Assembly (NCBI GenBank): GCA_021234155.1
Contig: JAJEKV010000078.1
Span: 4,251,225-4,315,224, forward strand
Length of the DNA stretch: 64,000 nucleotides
Direction: 5' to 3'
Source of the DNA: Isoetes taiwanensis
Lineage: Eukaryota > Streptophyta > Lycopodiopsida > Isoetales > Isoetaceae
The translations under genes and the position numbers were made by a program. Under the pieces are notes generated by a model, which saw nothing but the letters and a program-made list of their open reading frames with translations, made no database searches and was not told the origin of the DNA. Shown piece after piece: positions 43,292 to 53,929 of this stretch; position 1 is the stretch's first letter, and the number at the start of each line of letters is the position of its first letter.

Positions 43292-45852
43292 TCAAGTGTC
43301 CGCTTCATCTTCAGCATCTTCTTTAGCTAATAGTTCTTGGAGCTGGAGTCCTACACTTGTAGGGATCATTACTTGTGATGGCTTGTTCTTGACCAACCAA
43401 CCATAGTCAACAGTTTTCAGATGTTGGTATCGCGGTGGGTCATTTGGATTTGGCCTCCACTTCTTCTCCCAGCAATCTTTGTACTGCTGGCTATAGGTGG
43501 TTCCTTTCCTCACCACTGGCTCCCACCAAGACACAAGCACTTCCTCGTAATGTGGAAGAGTGGGATCCTGTATGGGCTCCTCTTCTGCATAGCCTAGCCA
43601 TGTCGGACAAGCATCTCCAGGTCTAATAAGCAATAACATACCTTTCTTTACATCCTGGTATGGGTCAAAAACCTGTACCGGGTTTCTAGGCTTATCCTTT
43701 GTGTCCTACATAAGGCGGGGTGCATCGTACTCATCAACCAACATGCTTTCGGCTCAACCAAGCACATCTTGCCTTGTGATAGGACAGAAGTCCTTGATTT
43801 CTACAATGCTTGTGGAAACCGCACTTAGGACACGATTAGATCCGACCCCAAGAGTCAATAACATCACTCATGTAAGCATTAGACCACGAAGTTCTCACCT
43901 CCCCTAGAAATATGGGCCCAAAGGCATCATATATTTTGCAATAGATGATCTTAATGCTCCAATGTCTTTTAAGCTACCATACGGCATCACCGGTCTTTGG
44001 CGAAGCCCCGAGGCATCATGGGCAAATCATTCTCGCCCGCTTTCCACATTCTAATACCTTTGTGAGGCAACCATTCTCGATGACCTGGCCTCATCTTGTA
44101 ATACATTAAAGGCCATCCATCTCTCATACGTGTAACTTGAAAAGCAGGGGTCCCAAGTGACTAATCAATCGATCTTTTTTATCTGGGATGTACCCTTTCA
44201 CAAAAGACTTCCAATCCGGAACCCCGGTCACTAGGTATGGTTTGGGTGCTTTGGTCCGCATTCGAAAAAGTTGCATAAGCTCCGAATAGTCGAGCATCCG
44301 TCTGCGTGAAGCGTAGTCGAGTAGTTACCGAATAGAGCATCAATATCATCGCGTGTGTGTGACCCACCGGTCATGAACCCGAAGCTGTATTTGCTCAAAA
44401 CACCCAAATGAAACAAGATAGGAAAGGTAAGAGAAAAGATATCTATTTTATTCGCCAAAGACAATTGTCTAATTGCAAGTAGAGCCTCAGGGGAGCTTTT
44501 TTATGCTGAGGTGGTGGTGCTGGTGGGGCCACAAAAGCAATGCCTTTGTTGTTGACCTTTTGGTCTTCAAAGCAAGTAGTGTTTAATATTGTAGCACCCC
44601 ATACGCATTAGGAAGGGATGACTCCCTCAAATTTCCCCCAGCTTGTCCAAAGAGGCGCCCTCCATAGTTTTCAATGTATGGTTCAATGACCCAATATGAA
44701 AATTAGAGTCATCTTTCCAAAGGTCAAGTGAGAAATGCCCCAAGGCACCTATGCCATGGCCATGCATGAGTGCACCACCAAACTTACTTTCAAACGCTCT
44801 CCCCTCCACACCGACTTGACTAACTTCTCAAGTCTAGGCAACATTGTCTTATTCTCGTCCATTTTGTCGTGTATGATTGTGAGTGCATGCTCCTGGGAGA
44901 ACGGTGTGAAAGAGCTCTCCATGACCAATAAAGGCTTCTCGCAAGACATCCGGCGATCATGTGAGCCTTCTGTCCATCTGCAGCTCCCTTCTCTCTTTTG
45001 GATCTCTTGTCTTGGCTAATTTCTCTTTTATTACAATACAGCCTATTACATTTAGAGAAGGCAATCCTTTTGGCTATTCCAACCTCTTTGTGGTGCTCCT
45101 TCCATACATTCAAGAACTAATTTAAGGAGATATGTGCTTCCTACCATCTCCATTACGCCTTGGTCAACCTCATGAAGAATATCTTTTTTCGTCAAGACAG
45201 AGAGGGGTAGTCGCTTCACATTCTCCCTTGCACCTTGTGTGGTTACTTTGGATCTATAGGGCATGACCCTCGCATTCTCATCTATGTACATAGTTAATAT
45301 GGCATTCCGGCCGTGGTATGGGATCCGGTTTTCTTGAGTCCAAGTGTTACCATGTTCAGCTATTCTATGCCCCCATAAACAATTTCCGCCATTTATAGAA
45401 TGTAGACAAGTGGTATACCATAAGTCTGTATACCATGCTTTCAAGCATACTTGTTTGTTGTTTATCATCGGCCTTTTGACCGACCATTCTCTCGAGCAAA
45501 GGTATAGCATGTTATAAGTGAAGGTGGTTCTCGTCTCTGCGCTTTTCATATTCCAATAGAACGCCCTAATGCATGTGATCTCACACGTTGTAAAATTTGC
45601 ACAACATCTTCGAATGCAGCAAATTGACGACTTGAAATCCCGAATCGCTTGGGCAGTGATTTTCCTTGTTGCTTTGCTTGGCGGAGCAGGCTTTCGTGTT
45701 CGATTGATCATTCTATATGGTCTTCTTCTAACAGACTCCCCTTCGAATTTCAGGGCGTATGGCTCCACTTCCATGAAGTCCTCTCTCACAGCCTTAATGA
45801 GCTTGAAGACAGGAACATTATCCACTGTCACAAAGTCGTTGTGCCATCTCAC
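43292..45852 (-). pseudogene. Decayed DNA transposase (G-H-T-H-x-D-I-D family)
   Basis: On the minus strand the blocks follow one protein. The N-terminal zone (45852-45052) has C-C-I-R-R-C-C and I-R-A-F-Y-W, a cysteine-helix signature, then V-C-L-K-A-W. A catalytic-domain end (44464-44231) has G-G-S-H-T-R-D-D-I-D-A-L-F. V-P-D-W-K-S-F-V-K-G-Y-I-P lies near 44200 and D-G-W-P-L-M-Y-Y-K near 44110. The C-terminal module (43720-43292) has V-F-D-P-Y-Q, L-I-R-P-G-D, V-S-W-W-E-P-V and Y-K-D-C-W-E-K-K-W. I know this arrangement from repeated transposase-like proteins with a G-H-T-H-x-D-I-D motif in mosses, lycophytes, ferns and some animals (possibly the DUF7869 group). Many frame changes show it is dead. 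Terminal repeats were not identified. Confidence 0.6.
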
Positions 45853-46470
45853 TAAGTCAATGGAAGTGGTTTATAGGACCAGCAAAATATTTTAGTTTTT
45901 CAGGTCCAAATCAATGTATTAGGATCTGGAGCATAATTTCTGGTCATTACCAGGTTGTATGGGCACTTCCACATCAAGTTATATCGATTCTACCCTTAAG
46001 TTCACATTCATGGACCACTCCCCTTAGAATGTCTTTGTCGGTGGATGAATGGAGGAATAGCATGAGCTTCAGTTAAAAGCTTTCGATTTTTGTTCACCCC
46101 TTATAATTCTGTCTGGATCACAGCATTTTGATCGACTTTGAAATCTCATTTGGATCTGTAATCCATACCTACAAACTCCGTTCTGTTGTATATTGAATTG
46201 AACCAGGGTTCTGGACACTCTATGCTTGGTTAAGTTGCAGATTCATCCTTTAAATTATACCCATATCTGAGACGGTGCGCTGCTTGATTTCTGCGGTAAT
46301 GTCTGGTTTGAGTTTGAGTGGAGGTAAGCAGATCAACCCGCGGTATTTGTCTGCCCGATTCTGGCCCTGTCTTCCGTTGTGCCATCCTCTCGATTACGAC
46401 ATGCATCAGGACAGCTAGGTGGTTGCTAAAAAGTTGATTTAGTTAAGAAATCATAAAGCTTTTTCAATGT
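45853..46470. other. Unassigned spacer
   Basis: It contains, at 46005-46026, a 22-bp exact repeat of 39563-39584. No gene was recognised. Confidence 0.4.
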
Positions 46471-46477
46471 CGTTGTG

Positions 46478-46700
46478 TTGGCTCATTGGTATCTGCTTCT
46501 GCTTGTTGTCGTGGAGGCCAGGGTTCAAATCTCGATTTGCACAAGCATGTTTTATGTTTTTTGTATTTCATTTGTAGACGGAGTATATTGTATTTGAAAA
46601 TATGGTTCGAGATGCACCAAGGTTCAAATCCCGATTTGCACAGGTATGTTTCAAATGTAATGTACTTGAAAACATGGTTCGAGGTTTGTTACTATGTGGT
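46478..46700 (+). mobile_element. tRNA-derived SINE-like unit
   Basis: A box-A-like TGGCTCATTGG (46479-46489) is followed after 33 bases by a box-B-like GGTTCAAATCTC (46522-46533), an RNA polymerase III internal promoter spacing. A partial second copy of the box-B side (AGGTTCAAATCCCGATTTGC) lies at 46619-46639. No cloverleaf forms, so it is not a functional tRNA. Confidence 0.5.
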
Positions 46701-48406
46701 TCAAATCTTTGTTATTGTATTCGGAGACATAGTTCGAGTCCCATACTACATAGACCGAGTATGTTTTTTATTTTGATATTTAAGAAGGTTTCATTTCTCT
46801 TCGAATTTGCCTTAGTGAACATTGATCTCATGTGAGGATGCCTCATTGGATTGTCCCTTAAATCTAGTTTCTTATGTTCTTGCCTCATTATGATGACTCT
46901 ACTTGCTTCTTATATACATGTTGTGTTTTCTCATCATTGTGTAAGTTGGAAACTCATGGTTACCATTCATTTCTTCTTTGCATGGACCATTATAGGTTAC
47001 ACAAGGTTGAGACCTTAGGCTTGTATGCCCCTTTTTTAAACATTTTTGTCATCTCTTAACAACAAAATTGAATTTTCATAGGCTTTATATGATTGTCATC
47101 ATGATTTTGGCTCGTCAATCAAGTCTTTGAACCATTGTCGTTGTAATGGGTTATACTAAGCATTTTTTGCGTGAAGCATCATGGTTTTTGGATTATCTCA
47201 AATTGTTTCATTATTCCATTATCATAGTTTATATAGGTGACATCATGTGGTGGGGCTTGCCTCATGTGGTTTTGCATGAATCATGATATCGGTTGTGGTT
47301 TCTCATGGTCTCGATGTAATTTTTACTAGTTTGCAAGTGGTTTACACATATTCACCATTTGTTTGCCATGTTGGGCCTTTTCTATATGGAGGTATCATGA
47401 CTATGTCATCTTTCTACACTTTCTGCTACTTCCATATAGTCGGACCTTTTCTTTCACTTTATTTCCTTATTTGTTTGCTTGGGGTTCTCGCATTTTAGCA
47501 CCCATTCGTCTTTGTTGACCCAGGTAGCATGATTGGGTATGGTATTTTAACATATGGCTGGTAATGTCTTCGTCCCATAGTAGTTTGAGTTGTCTGTCCT
47601 TCCCTAGTTTTTTATGTCCGATGATGTATTTTGTGGATACAAGTGCTATGTGCTTGGTGCTAATGGTTGGGTTGATTTGCATGTTATGACTTGATTATTG
47701 TGTCCTAAGGGTTTCAGTCTAAGGGATAGTTCGTGTCTTGGTCTTGCATTGCATATGTCTCTTCTCCTCTTGCATAGTTGTCATGGTTGCAATAGTTGTT
47801 TGGTGTTATTTGTGGTCTAGAGCTATCAGTAGTTGGCTAGTCGCACATGTTTGTTGGATGTTCCTAATATGGCATAAGTTCCCTTGCTAAGTTCATTATT
47901 TCCATCCGCCCCATTTTTGCACCATCAGCAGAAGTTTCTTTGTTCCCACTGCTTCTTTGATTCCGTTTTTCTTCAAGCCATCTTTGGCCCTGTGCTTTAT
48001 TATCTTGTCAGGTTCCATAGGTCGCAATTATTAAACATTAATAACCAAAGGTCTTGGTGCATATTGTTAGACATTAATAACAAAAGGTCCTAGTGCATAG
48101 GTTGGTTGTGCCTAGGTTGAGTTTGGTCCGTCTAATCGACGCCTTATTTTTCCCTTGTTGTTTTGATGTCCATTGTGCCCTTTTATTTTTGATTATAAAC
48201 ATTAAACCTTTTTTGTTATAAGCATTATAATAAGGGGTCCTTGTGCATAATATTATTAAACAAGAAAATTAATACGTCCTACGGCGCATTGTTTCAGTTT
48301 TAGCATGTCCTTATATTCCCTTTAATTCTCCTGGATTCCCTTACATTCTAGAAATTTCTAGAACATTTTAGAACTTTCTGGAACATTTTGAAACTTTCAA
48401 AACATC
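46701..48406. other. T-rich stretch without recognised gene
   Basis: Many short plus-strand frames reflect T-rich composition. TATTAAACATTAATAACMAAAGG-type words recur at 48029-48090 as a diverged tandem pair. From 48340 TTCTAGAA-type words begin. Confidence 0.4.
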
Positions 48407-48487
48407 CTAGAATATTATAGTCTATTTTATCTTAATTAGAACATTACCCTTAAGTATATTTGCAACATAAATTATTCATAAAATTAA

Positions 48488-48560
48488 TGCTTGGTCTAGT
48501 GGTTAGAGTGGGGGGTTGGGGGGTTGAGGACCAGGGTTTGAATCCCCCCAATAATATAAA
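48488..48560 (+). mobile_element. tRNA-derived SINE-like unit, left arm
   Basis: Box A TGGTCTAGTGG (48492-48502) and box B GGTTTGAATCC (48535-48545) are separated by a G-rich linker. This is a tRNA-like head, with an AT-rich tail after it. Confidence 0.65.
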
Positions 48561-49380
48561 AAATTTTAAAAGCCTTTCCTTAAGGAACGAGCATTCAATA
48601 TGAGCCTTAGGATCTTAGACTTGATCAACGATCAAGATCTCACCATATAAAAGCAATATGAGCCGTAGGATCTATTACATATAATTCCCAAAGCCACGTG
48701 GACCGTAGGATGTGTCCCCAAGCCACGTGAGCCGCGGGGATTCGGGCCGGCGGTTAGGATCGATCAACGGACCGTAGGACCATGGTACACATATTATATG
48801 TAAACTTAGGGCCAGATCAGGATCGTCCCAAACCCGTGAGCGTGCCGGATCTCGAGCGGACGGCCGGATAAAGCATAAAACATAAGAACATATATCCGTT
48901 ATTTTCTACTCTATATATGTTCTTATGTTTGTCGCTGGGCTTTATCCGGATCGGGTCCGCTCGAGATCCACGGCTCACATGGGCTTTGTTACGCATCCTA
49001 CGGCCCCGATGGTTTGGGAGTTTATATATAATTCGTGATAGACGCAATCCCACGGTCCAGTTGATTTGATCCCGATCGTCGATTCCGAGATCCTACTACC
49101 ACGTTGCTTTTGGAACACATCCTATGGTGCACATGGCTTTGGGAATTATATGTAATGGATCCTACGATCCAAGTTGATTCGATCCTGATCGTCGATCCAG
49201 AATCTTACGGCTCACGTGGCTTGGTACATATCCTACGGTGTACATGACTTTGGGAATTATATGTAATAGATCCTATGGCTTATGTTGCATGAGATCTTGA
49301 CCCTTGATCGAGTCCAAGATCCTACGGCCCAAGTTGAATGCTCATCCCTTAGGAAAAGGCTTTTAAAACTTCTATGTTGT

Positions 49381-49447
49381 GTGGGGGATTCAAACCCTGG
49401 CCATTGACCCCCCCAACCCCTCATTCTAACCACTAGACCAAGCATTA
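49381..49447 (-). mobile_element. tRNA-derived SINE-like unit, right arm
   Basis: This is the inverted partner of the unit at 48488: box A on the minus strand at 49430-49440 and box B (GGTTTGAATCC) at 49386-49396. Confidence 0.65.
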
Positions 49448-49525
49448 ATTCCATGAACAATTTATGTTTCAAATATACTTAAGGGTAATGTTCCCATTAA
49501 GATAAAATAGACTATAACATTCTAG

Positions 49526-50170
49526 CTAGTTCAAGAAGGTTCTAGGATGTTCTGGAAGGCTCTAGAAAGTTCTGGAATCTTCTAGAAAGTTCTAGAACAT
49601 AAGAGAATCTAGGGGGGATCTAAGAAAATTCTTCCAGAAAGTTCCAAATTGTTCTAATAAGTTTTAGAATGTTCTAGAATGTAGGGGAATCTACGGGAAT
49701 GTAAGGAAATCTAGGGAAATACTTCCAGAAAGTTCTAGAATATATTGAAAGTCTTAGAATGTTCCAGAAAGTCTTAGAATGTTCTAAAAAGTTATAGAAT
49801 GTAAAGGAATCCAGAAGAATCTAATAGAATGTAAGAAAATCTTATAAAATGTAAGAGAATCTAGGAAAATATTTACAAGCCTAAGGGAATCTCTTAAAAT
49901 CTGGGGGATCTAAAGGAATCTTCATAAAATCTACGGGAATCTAAAAAATGGTGATGAAATCTTAGAGTATCTAAGGGAATCTTTATAGAATCTCTTTGAA
50001 TCTTATGTAATGTAAGGGAACCTAGGGCAATCTCATAAAATCTAAATGAATCTAAGGGGATCTTCATAGAATCTTGGAGAATCTAGGGAAATCTAATAGA
50101 ATCTAGAGGGACTCTTATAAAATTTAGAGAAATGCTCACGAACCCTCTAAGAGAACCTTGGTAGAATCTA
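49526..50170. repeat. TTCTAGAA / GAATCT degenerate array
   Basis: The first part (49526-49810) repeats GTTCTAGAAAG-type units of about 10-14 bases, which resemble heat-shock-element words (nGAAnnTTCn). The second part (49800-50170) repeats GGGAATCTAnnGGAATCT-type words. The second part is the reverse-complement style of the array at 62.5-63.4 kb. Confidence 0.8.
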
Positions 50171-50375
50171 TCAAGAGATTCTTTTACAAGAACTTGCACG
50201 TAGGAACATGCTAAAACTCGAACATGCACCGTAGGACGCAATTTTTTATACTTACATTTATATATTCAAAAAGTGACGAAAAGAGACAATTTTAATTTTA
50301 TAACTTCCAAAAAGGATATTTTACATAATTTTTGTCACAAAATTTGTACAATAGAGGAGAAAGAGATTTCCACAA

Positions 50376-50826
50376 TTAGTGAAATTCCCCTCGGATTCTT
50401 CGCGCGAGCTGGATATCCTTGGGCATTATAGTAACCCGTTTAGCATGAATTGCACACAAGTTAGCATCGCTCAAAATTTCAACAAGGTACGCCTCCGCGG
50501 CTTCCTGAAGTGCAAGTATAGCGAATGCTTGGAACCTCAGGTCGGTCTTGAATTCCTGGGCAATTTCGCGGACCAGACGCTGGAAGGGTAGCCGGCGTAT
50601 CAAGGGCTCAGTAGTCTTCTGATACTTACATATCTCGCGTAGGGCTACTGTGCCCGGTCGGAACCTATGGGGCTTCCTTGGCTTGGCAGTTGCCTTAAGC
50701 AATGGCATGGACTTCCCGCAGGTCGAGGGACGTTTCGCCCTTTGCACAATCTGCTCCCGATGCTGTGCCGACGTTTTCTTGCCAATTGCATCATCCTTCT
50801 GCAGTCGGGTCTTGTATATATATACA
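50376..50826 (-). CDS. Histone H3-like protein with divergent N-terminal tail
   Basis: The minus strand encodes an H3 fold: [15 protein letters not shown], then [21 protein letters not shown], then [16 protein letters not shown] and [24 protein letters not shown]. Loop 1 has normal H3 length, so it is not a CENH3. Changes from canonical H3 include I-C-K for I-R-K, E-I-L-S-D for G-L-F-E-D and a Phe-His end. The N-terminal tail is poorly alignable and lacks the A-R-T-K start. The frame stays open into the target duplication of the adjacent MULE without an in-frame ATG, so the start is lost, frame-shifted (an ATG-ATG pair lies at 50793-50798 in another frame) or in a separate exon. It is probably a pseudogene or fast-evolving variant. 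Confidence 0.7.
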
Positions 50827-52683
50827 AGGGAAATTTACCAAAATAACCCTAATTTTTGCTGTATTTCCCAAATTGCCCTTTGTATTTTCGAAATTCCCAA
50901 ATTACCCAAAAATAAAATGGAAATTCCGAAAATGGACTTGCCGCTAAAAAAATCCTCCCGTTCTGATTTCTTCTCGGTTCTGCATGCTTCTCGGTTCTCG
51001 CTGATCTGTTGCCGAATGCTGGAAGCTTTTAATTTTTCTGTAAGCATATCTTGTGTTACATATTCTTACTGTTTAGAAAGGCTCTGAAAAGCAGCGACAA
51101 CCAAAATTGAGTGGCCTTTGTTTACACAGGTAATAAATTATGAATGGCCAATAAAGGATGCATATTTTTGTTTGTGGAGCGCCACAAGTTGAACTTTTAG
51201 AAGCACAGCCGATCACTAGGAAAATGCATCATCTTCACCCAACTGTTGTATTGTAAAACATTGGCCATTCCGCATCATTTTTTTTGGTTTATGGTAAACC
51301 TCATTCTGTAAGCATATTTACAATCTCGGCACAAAAAGATCTTAGCGTACTTAATAGCTTATGGCAGTCAGATTTCACTAGATTTGGGCAATAGATACTC
51401 TCCAGGTTCCAGACAATGTAACTTTTGTTTCTGATAGAATGAAAGGTTTATTGCCAGCTATGGATCTTGTGTTTCCAGGAGTTCATCATGCTTTTTGCAT
51501 GAGACATTTGGACGCTAATCTTAAAAAGAAGTGCAACAATGGTGAATTCATCAGGTTCTTTTGGCAAGCTGCATATGCTAAATCTGTGGAGGGCTTTAAT
51601 GAAGCTATCCAAAGCATGAGGGCAATCAATAACAGTGTTACAGATTGGATGCTTGCTTCAGCACCCGCACAACATTGGGCAACTGCACACTTTAAAGGAA
51701 CACGGTTTGGTCACTTGACTTCTAACATTGCAGAGGCTTTAAATTCTTGGCTTCTTGAAGCTAGAGATAAACCTATCATTCCAATGCTAGAAATTATTCG
51801 AAGACAACTAACTGAACGCTTTTACAAGAACCGTGTTGAAGGAGAGGCTTTGTGGGCGTCTTGTGGAGAAGCTGCTACATACACTCTAGTGAAAGATGCT
51901 CAACAACATATTACAAAGGTCACTGAACGAGCTAGAAGGTATATAGTATTTCCTTCTGATGCATTTGTGTTTGAAGTACAAAGTCCAGAGCGATCAGTTG
52001 TGGTTAACATTGAGTCTAAAACATGTTCGTGCTTGGAGTGGCAAATGTTAGGATTGCCTTGTGGTCATGCAGTTGCTGCTATTCTTTTTCGACGACAACG
52101 TCCAGAGCTTTATACACATCCAGGTTACTTGTTAAGTTCATTTTGCTATTCATATGCTGGAGCTATTTATCCACCAAATTTTGAACTTGTTGAAAGTAAT
52201 GAATTACTACCTCCTGCAACACGTCGTCCTCCTGGAAGGCCTAGAAGGAAACGGGATAGGATAGAAGACAGAGATAGAGAAAAGCGGGTGTACAAGTGCA
52301 CACGCCAGGCAGTATGGCGGCCATAATGAACGCATTTGCGTAAATCCTATTTGACATTGCATATTTCTGTCATAATTTCATGTTGTGAAAATTATTTTGG
52401 ATGTCACGAATATGTGGTATTAAGCACTTTCATTCCATCTGTAACTTTGTAACTTTCATTCCATCTGCTATTGTGAATTTGGAAAGTTGCATGCATTCCA
52501 TCTGTAAGAATAATATATGAATTTGGAACGTTCCACGGCTTTTTGATAATTTTTAGCATAGAAAGGGCTATTTGGGAAAATACCAAAGAATTAAGGGCAA
52601 TTTGGGAATTTTGAAGATACGAAGGGCTTTTTGGGAAATAAGTCAACAATTAAGGTTATTTTGGTAAATTTCCCTATATACAA
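50819..52683. mobile_element. MULE with transposase remnant, 9-bp TSD TATATACAA
   Basis: The element 50828-52674 (1847 bp) has long terminal inverted repeats starting GGGAAATTTACCAAAATAAC (about 80 bases with internal CCCAAATTGCCCTT) and perfect TATATACAA duplications at 50819-50827 and 52675-52683. It lies between the histone H3-like frame and its likely promoter. It carries the 3' half of a MULE transposase, so it is an internally deleted copy. Its ends resemble those of the element at 11422-13879. Confidence 0.92.
51403..52326 (+). pseudogene. MULE (MuDR-type) transposase, C-terminal part with SWIM zinc finger
   Basis: The frame enters at V-T-F-V-S-D-R-M-K-G-L (second catalytic Asp region) and continues with F-P-G-V-H-H-A-F-C-M-R-H-L, then A-H-F-K-G-T-R-F-G-H-L-T-S-N, and the SWIM finger C-S-C-L-E-W-Q-M-L-G-L-P-C-G-H-A (near residues 195-210 of the 51439 frame). 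An R-R-P-P-G-R-P-R-R-K-R AT-hook-like tail follows. The first half (DNA-binding domain and first catalytic Asp) is absent; a TAG lies at 51379. It cuts and joins element ends in intact relatives but cannot act here. The reading frame itself is uninterrupted for about 295 codons. Confidence 0.85.
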
Positions 52684-52830
52684 TTATATAAGCTGCCCCC
52701 TTGTTTGTAACCCGAGGTGTCGCCGTTTGGACGGTTCAGATTGTGAGATCTGACGGCTGAGAGGAAGCCAAGTCATCATCCCCAAGCAACCCACTTAAAT
52801 TGGGGCTTCTAATCTTAGCCCTTGGAATTA
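52684..52830 (-). promoter_or_regulatory. Probable promoter of the histone H3-like gene, displaced by the MULE
   Basis: On the minus strand a TATA box (GCTTATATAA, 52686-52695) lies directly beyond the MULE target duplication. Upstream of it are CAGCCGTCAGATCTCAC and CCGTCCAAACGG words similar to GATC/CCGTC-rich plant histone promoter boxes. Before the MULE inserted, the TATA box would have been a few tens of bases from the H3 frame. Confidence 0.5.
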
Positions 52831-53507
52831 GGGCATTTCATCTGGGCCGTCCAATGTGCAATGATTGCAAATTGATGAGTTGGTACTAACATTTAATGAG
52901 CCTTCATGACGTGGCATAAAGTCTTCAAGAGGGAAAACACAAGATTAATGCTTAATGGTATCTTATTAATATAGGTTGAGTAGACGTGTGTGTGATTTTT
53001 TCATAACTTAGGGCCATTTCATCTAGATCCTTGATTAAAAAGAAAAAGAATTAATGCCCCCGTGAGGTGGCAGTGCAATGAGGGGATAGATTAAATTGGA
53101 GGTATATTGCAATGAATGGCACGATACCTCTTATGACGTGGCATAGGGCCTTGAGGAGGAAAAAGAATGTAGGGGAAAAAAGGTGGCGCCACCTCCTATG
53201 TCACTTTTCTCATTTCATAACAACATTTTTGAGTGCCCCTTCTTCCCACACTTTCGGCCTTCGTTGCCTGCCGCATAGCTGTAGTCTCCTACCTTTTTGA
53301 AGCTCTGCTCTTTGCAGCAGAGATATTGGCAGGGGAACCATGGCAGTTATGGCGAGCTTGAAGAAAAGCCATCAGTGGGTAGTGCATTTTTTAAGTTTTC
53401 TTATCCTTTCCTTATTCATTCGGCAATGGAGCGACTGCTCCGGCGAAAACCATCAGTTGGCAAAGTTTAGTTTATTTTTTAAGTTTTCTCATCCTTTTGT
53501 TATGTAG
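52831..53507. other. Spacer with ACGTGGC boxes
   Basis: TGACGTGGCATA occurs at 52909 and 53135, within a diverged ~200-bp direct repeat (ATGACGTGGCATAAAG.. and ATGACGTGGCATAGGG..). A short M-A-V-M-A-S-L-K-K frame starts at 53340 but is not recognised. Confidence 0.4.
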
Positions 53508-53800
53508 AATGGCATGGGGGAAGCCATTCTTGCTGCCCCCATGACCTGCAGAATCAGGTAGTGCTGCCCCCATGACCTGCAGAATCAGGTAGCCCGGCTA
53601 CCTGATTCTGCAGGTCATGGGGGCAGCAAGAATGGCTTCCCCCATGCCATTGTACAACGTCAAGGCAAGAAGAACCGGATTCTACAGGTTTTGGGGACCC
53701 ATTTTCCATTCTTGACAAGAATGATCAGAGTATCAGGCAAGAACACATACCCACTTGCCTTGACGTTATTGATTCGGCAATAGAGCGACTGCTCTGGCGA
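53409..53800. repeat. Outer nested repeats around the 54-bp hairpin
   Basis: ATTCGGCAATGGAGCGACTG (53418) recurs as ATTCGGCAATAGAGCGACTG (53770). AACGTCAAGGCAAG (53657) pairs with CTTGCCTTGACGTT (53755). The whole 0.4-kb patch is built from direct and inverted copies of a few segments. Confidence 0.8.
53508..53651. repeat. Perfect 54-bp inverted repeat with internal 31-bp duplication
   Basis: The left arm 53508-53561 and right arm 53598-53651 are exact reverse complements. The left arm's inner half (TGCTGCCCCCATGACCTGCA and next bases) is repeated once more at 53562-53592 in the loop. The transcript would form a very stable hairpin resembling a young miRNA/siRNA precursor. Confidence 0.95.
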
Positions 53801-53929
53801 TTCTCTCAATATGTGGGGGCTGGCTAAGCCTGTACTAGTTCTGTTCCAGCTTTTCGCAGGTAGGCAACGATTTCAATTTGGTCTGTAAGTTTGTTTTTTT
53901 ATCTAATGAAGGTTCTTTATTTGCAGGTG

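Larger units (their letters stand above)
48407..49525. repeat. 1.1-kb foldback with 17-nt loop
   Basis: The left arm 48407-48895 and right arm 48913-49525 are reverse complements with indels. The innermost stem is AAACATAAGAACATATAT / ATATATGTTCTTATGTTT and the loop is 48896-48912. The outer stem runs to CTAGAATATTATAG / CTATAACATTCTAG. The arms hold ATCCTACGG and GGCTCACGTGGCTT-type internal repeats and one SINE-like unit each. It could fold into a very long hairpin RNA or be a foldback element. Confidence 0.88.

Noticed and set aside
48488-48560. A tRNA gene
   Set aside because: Box A and box B are present, but no cloverleaf stems form and the unit is repeated in an inverted arm, which fits a SINE head better.
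49526-49810. Functional heat-shock promoter from TTCTAGAA words
   Set aside because: The words extend for hundreds of bases as a degenerate satellite and no gene starts nearby.
50376-50826. Centromeric histone CENH3
   Set aside because: Loop 1 has canonical H3 length and the C-terminal half is close to ordinary H3; only the tail is divergent.
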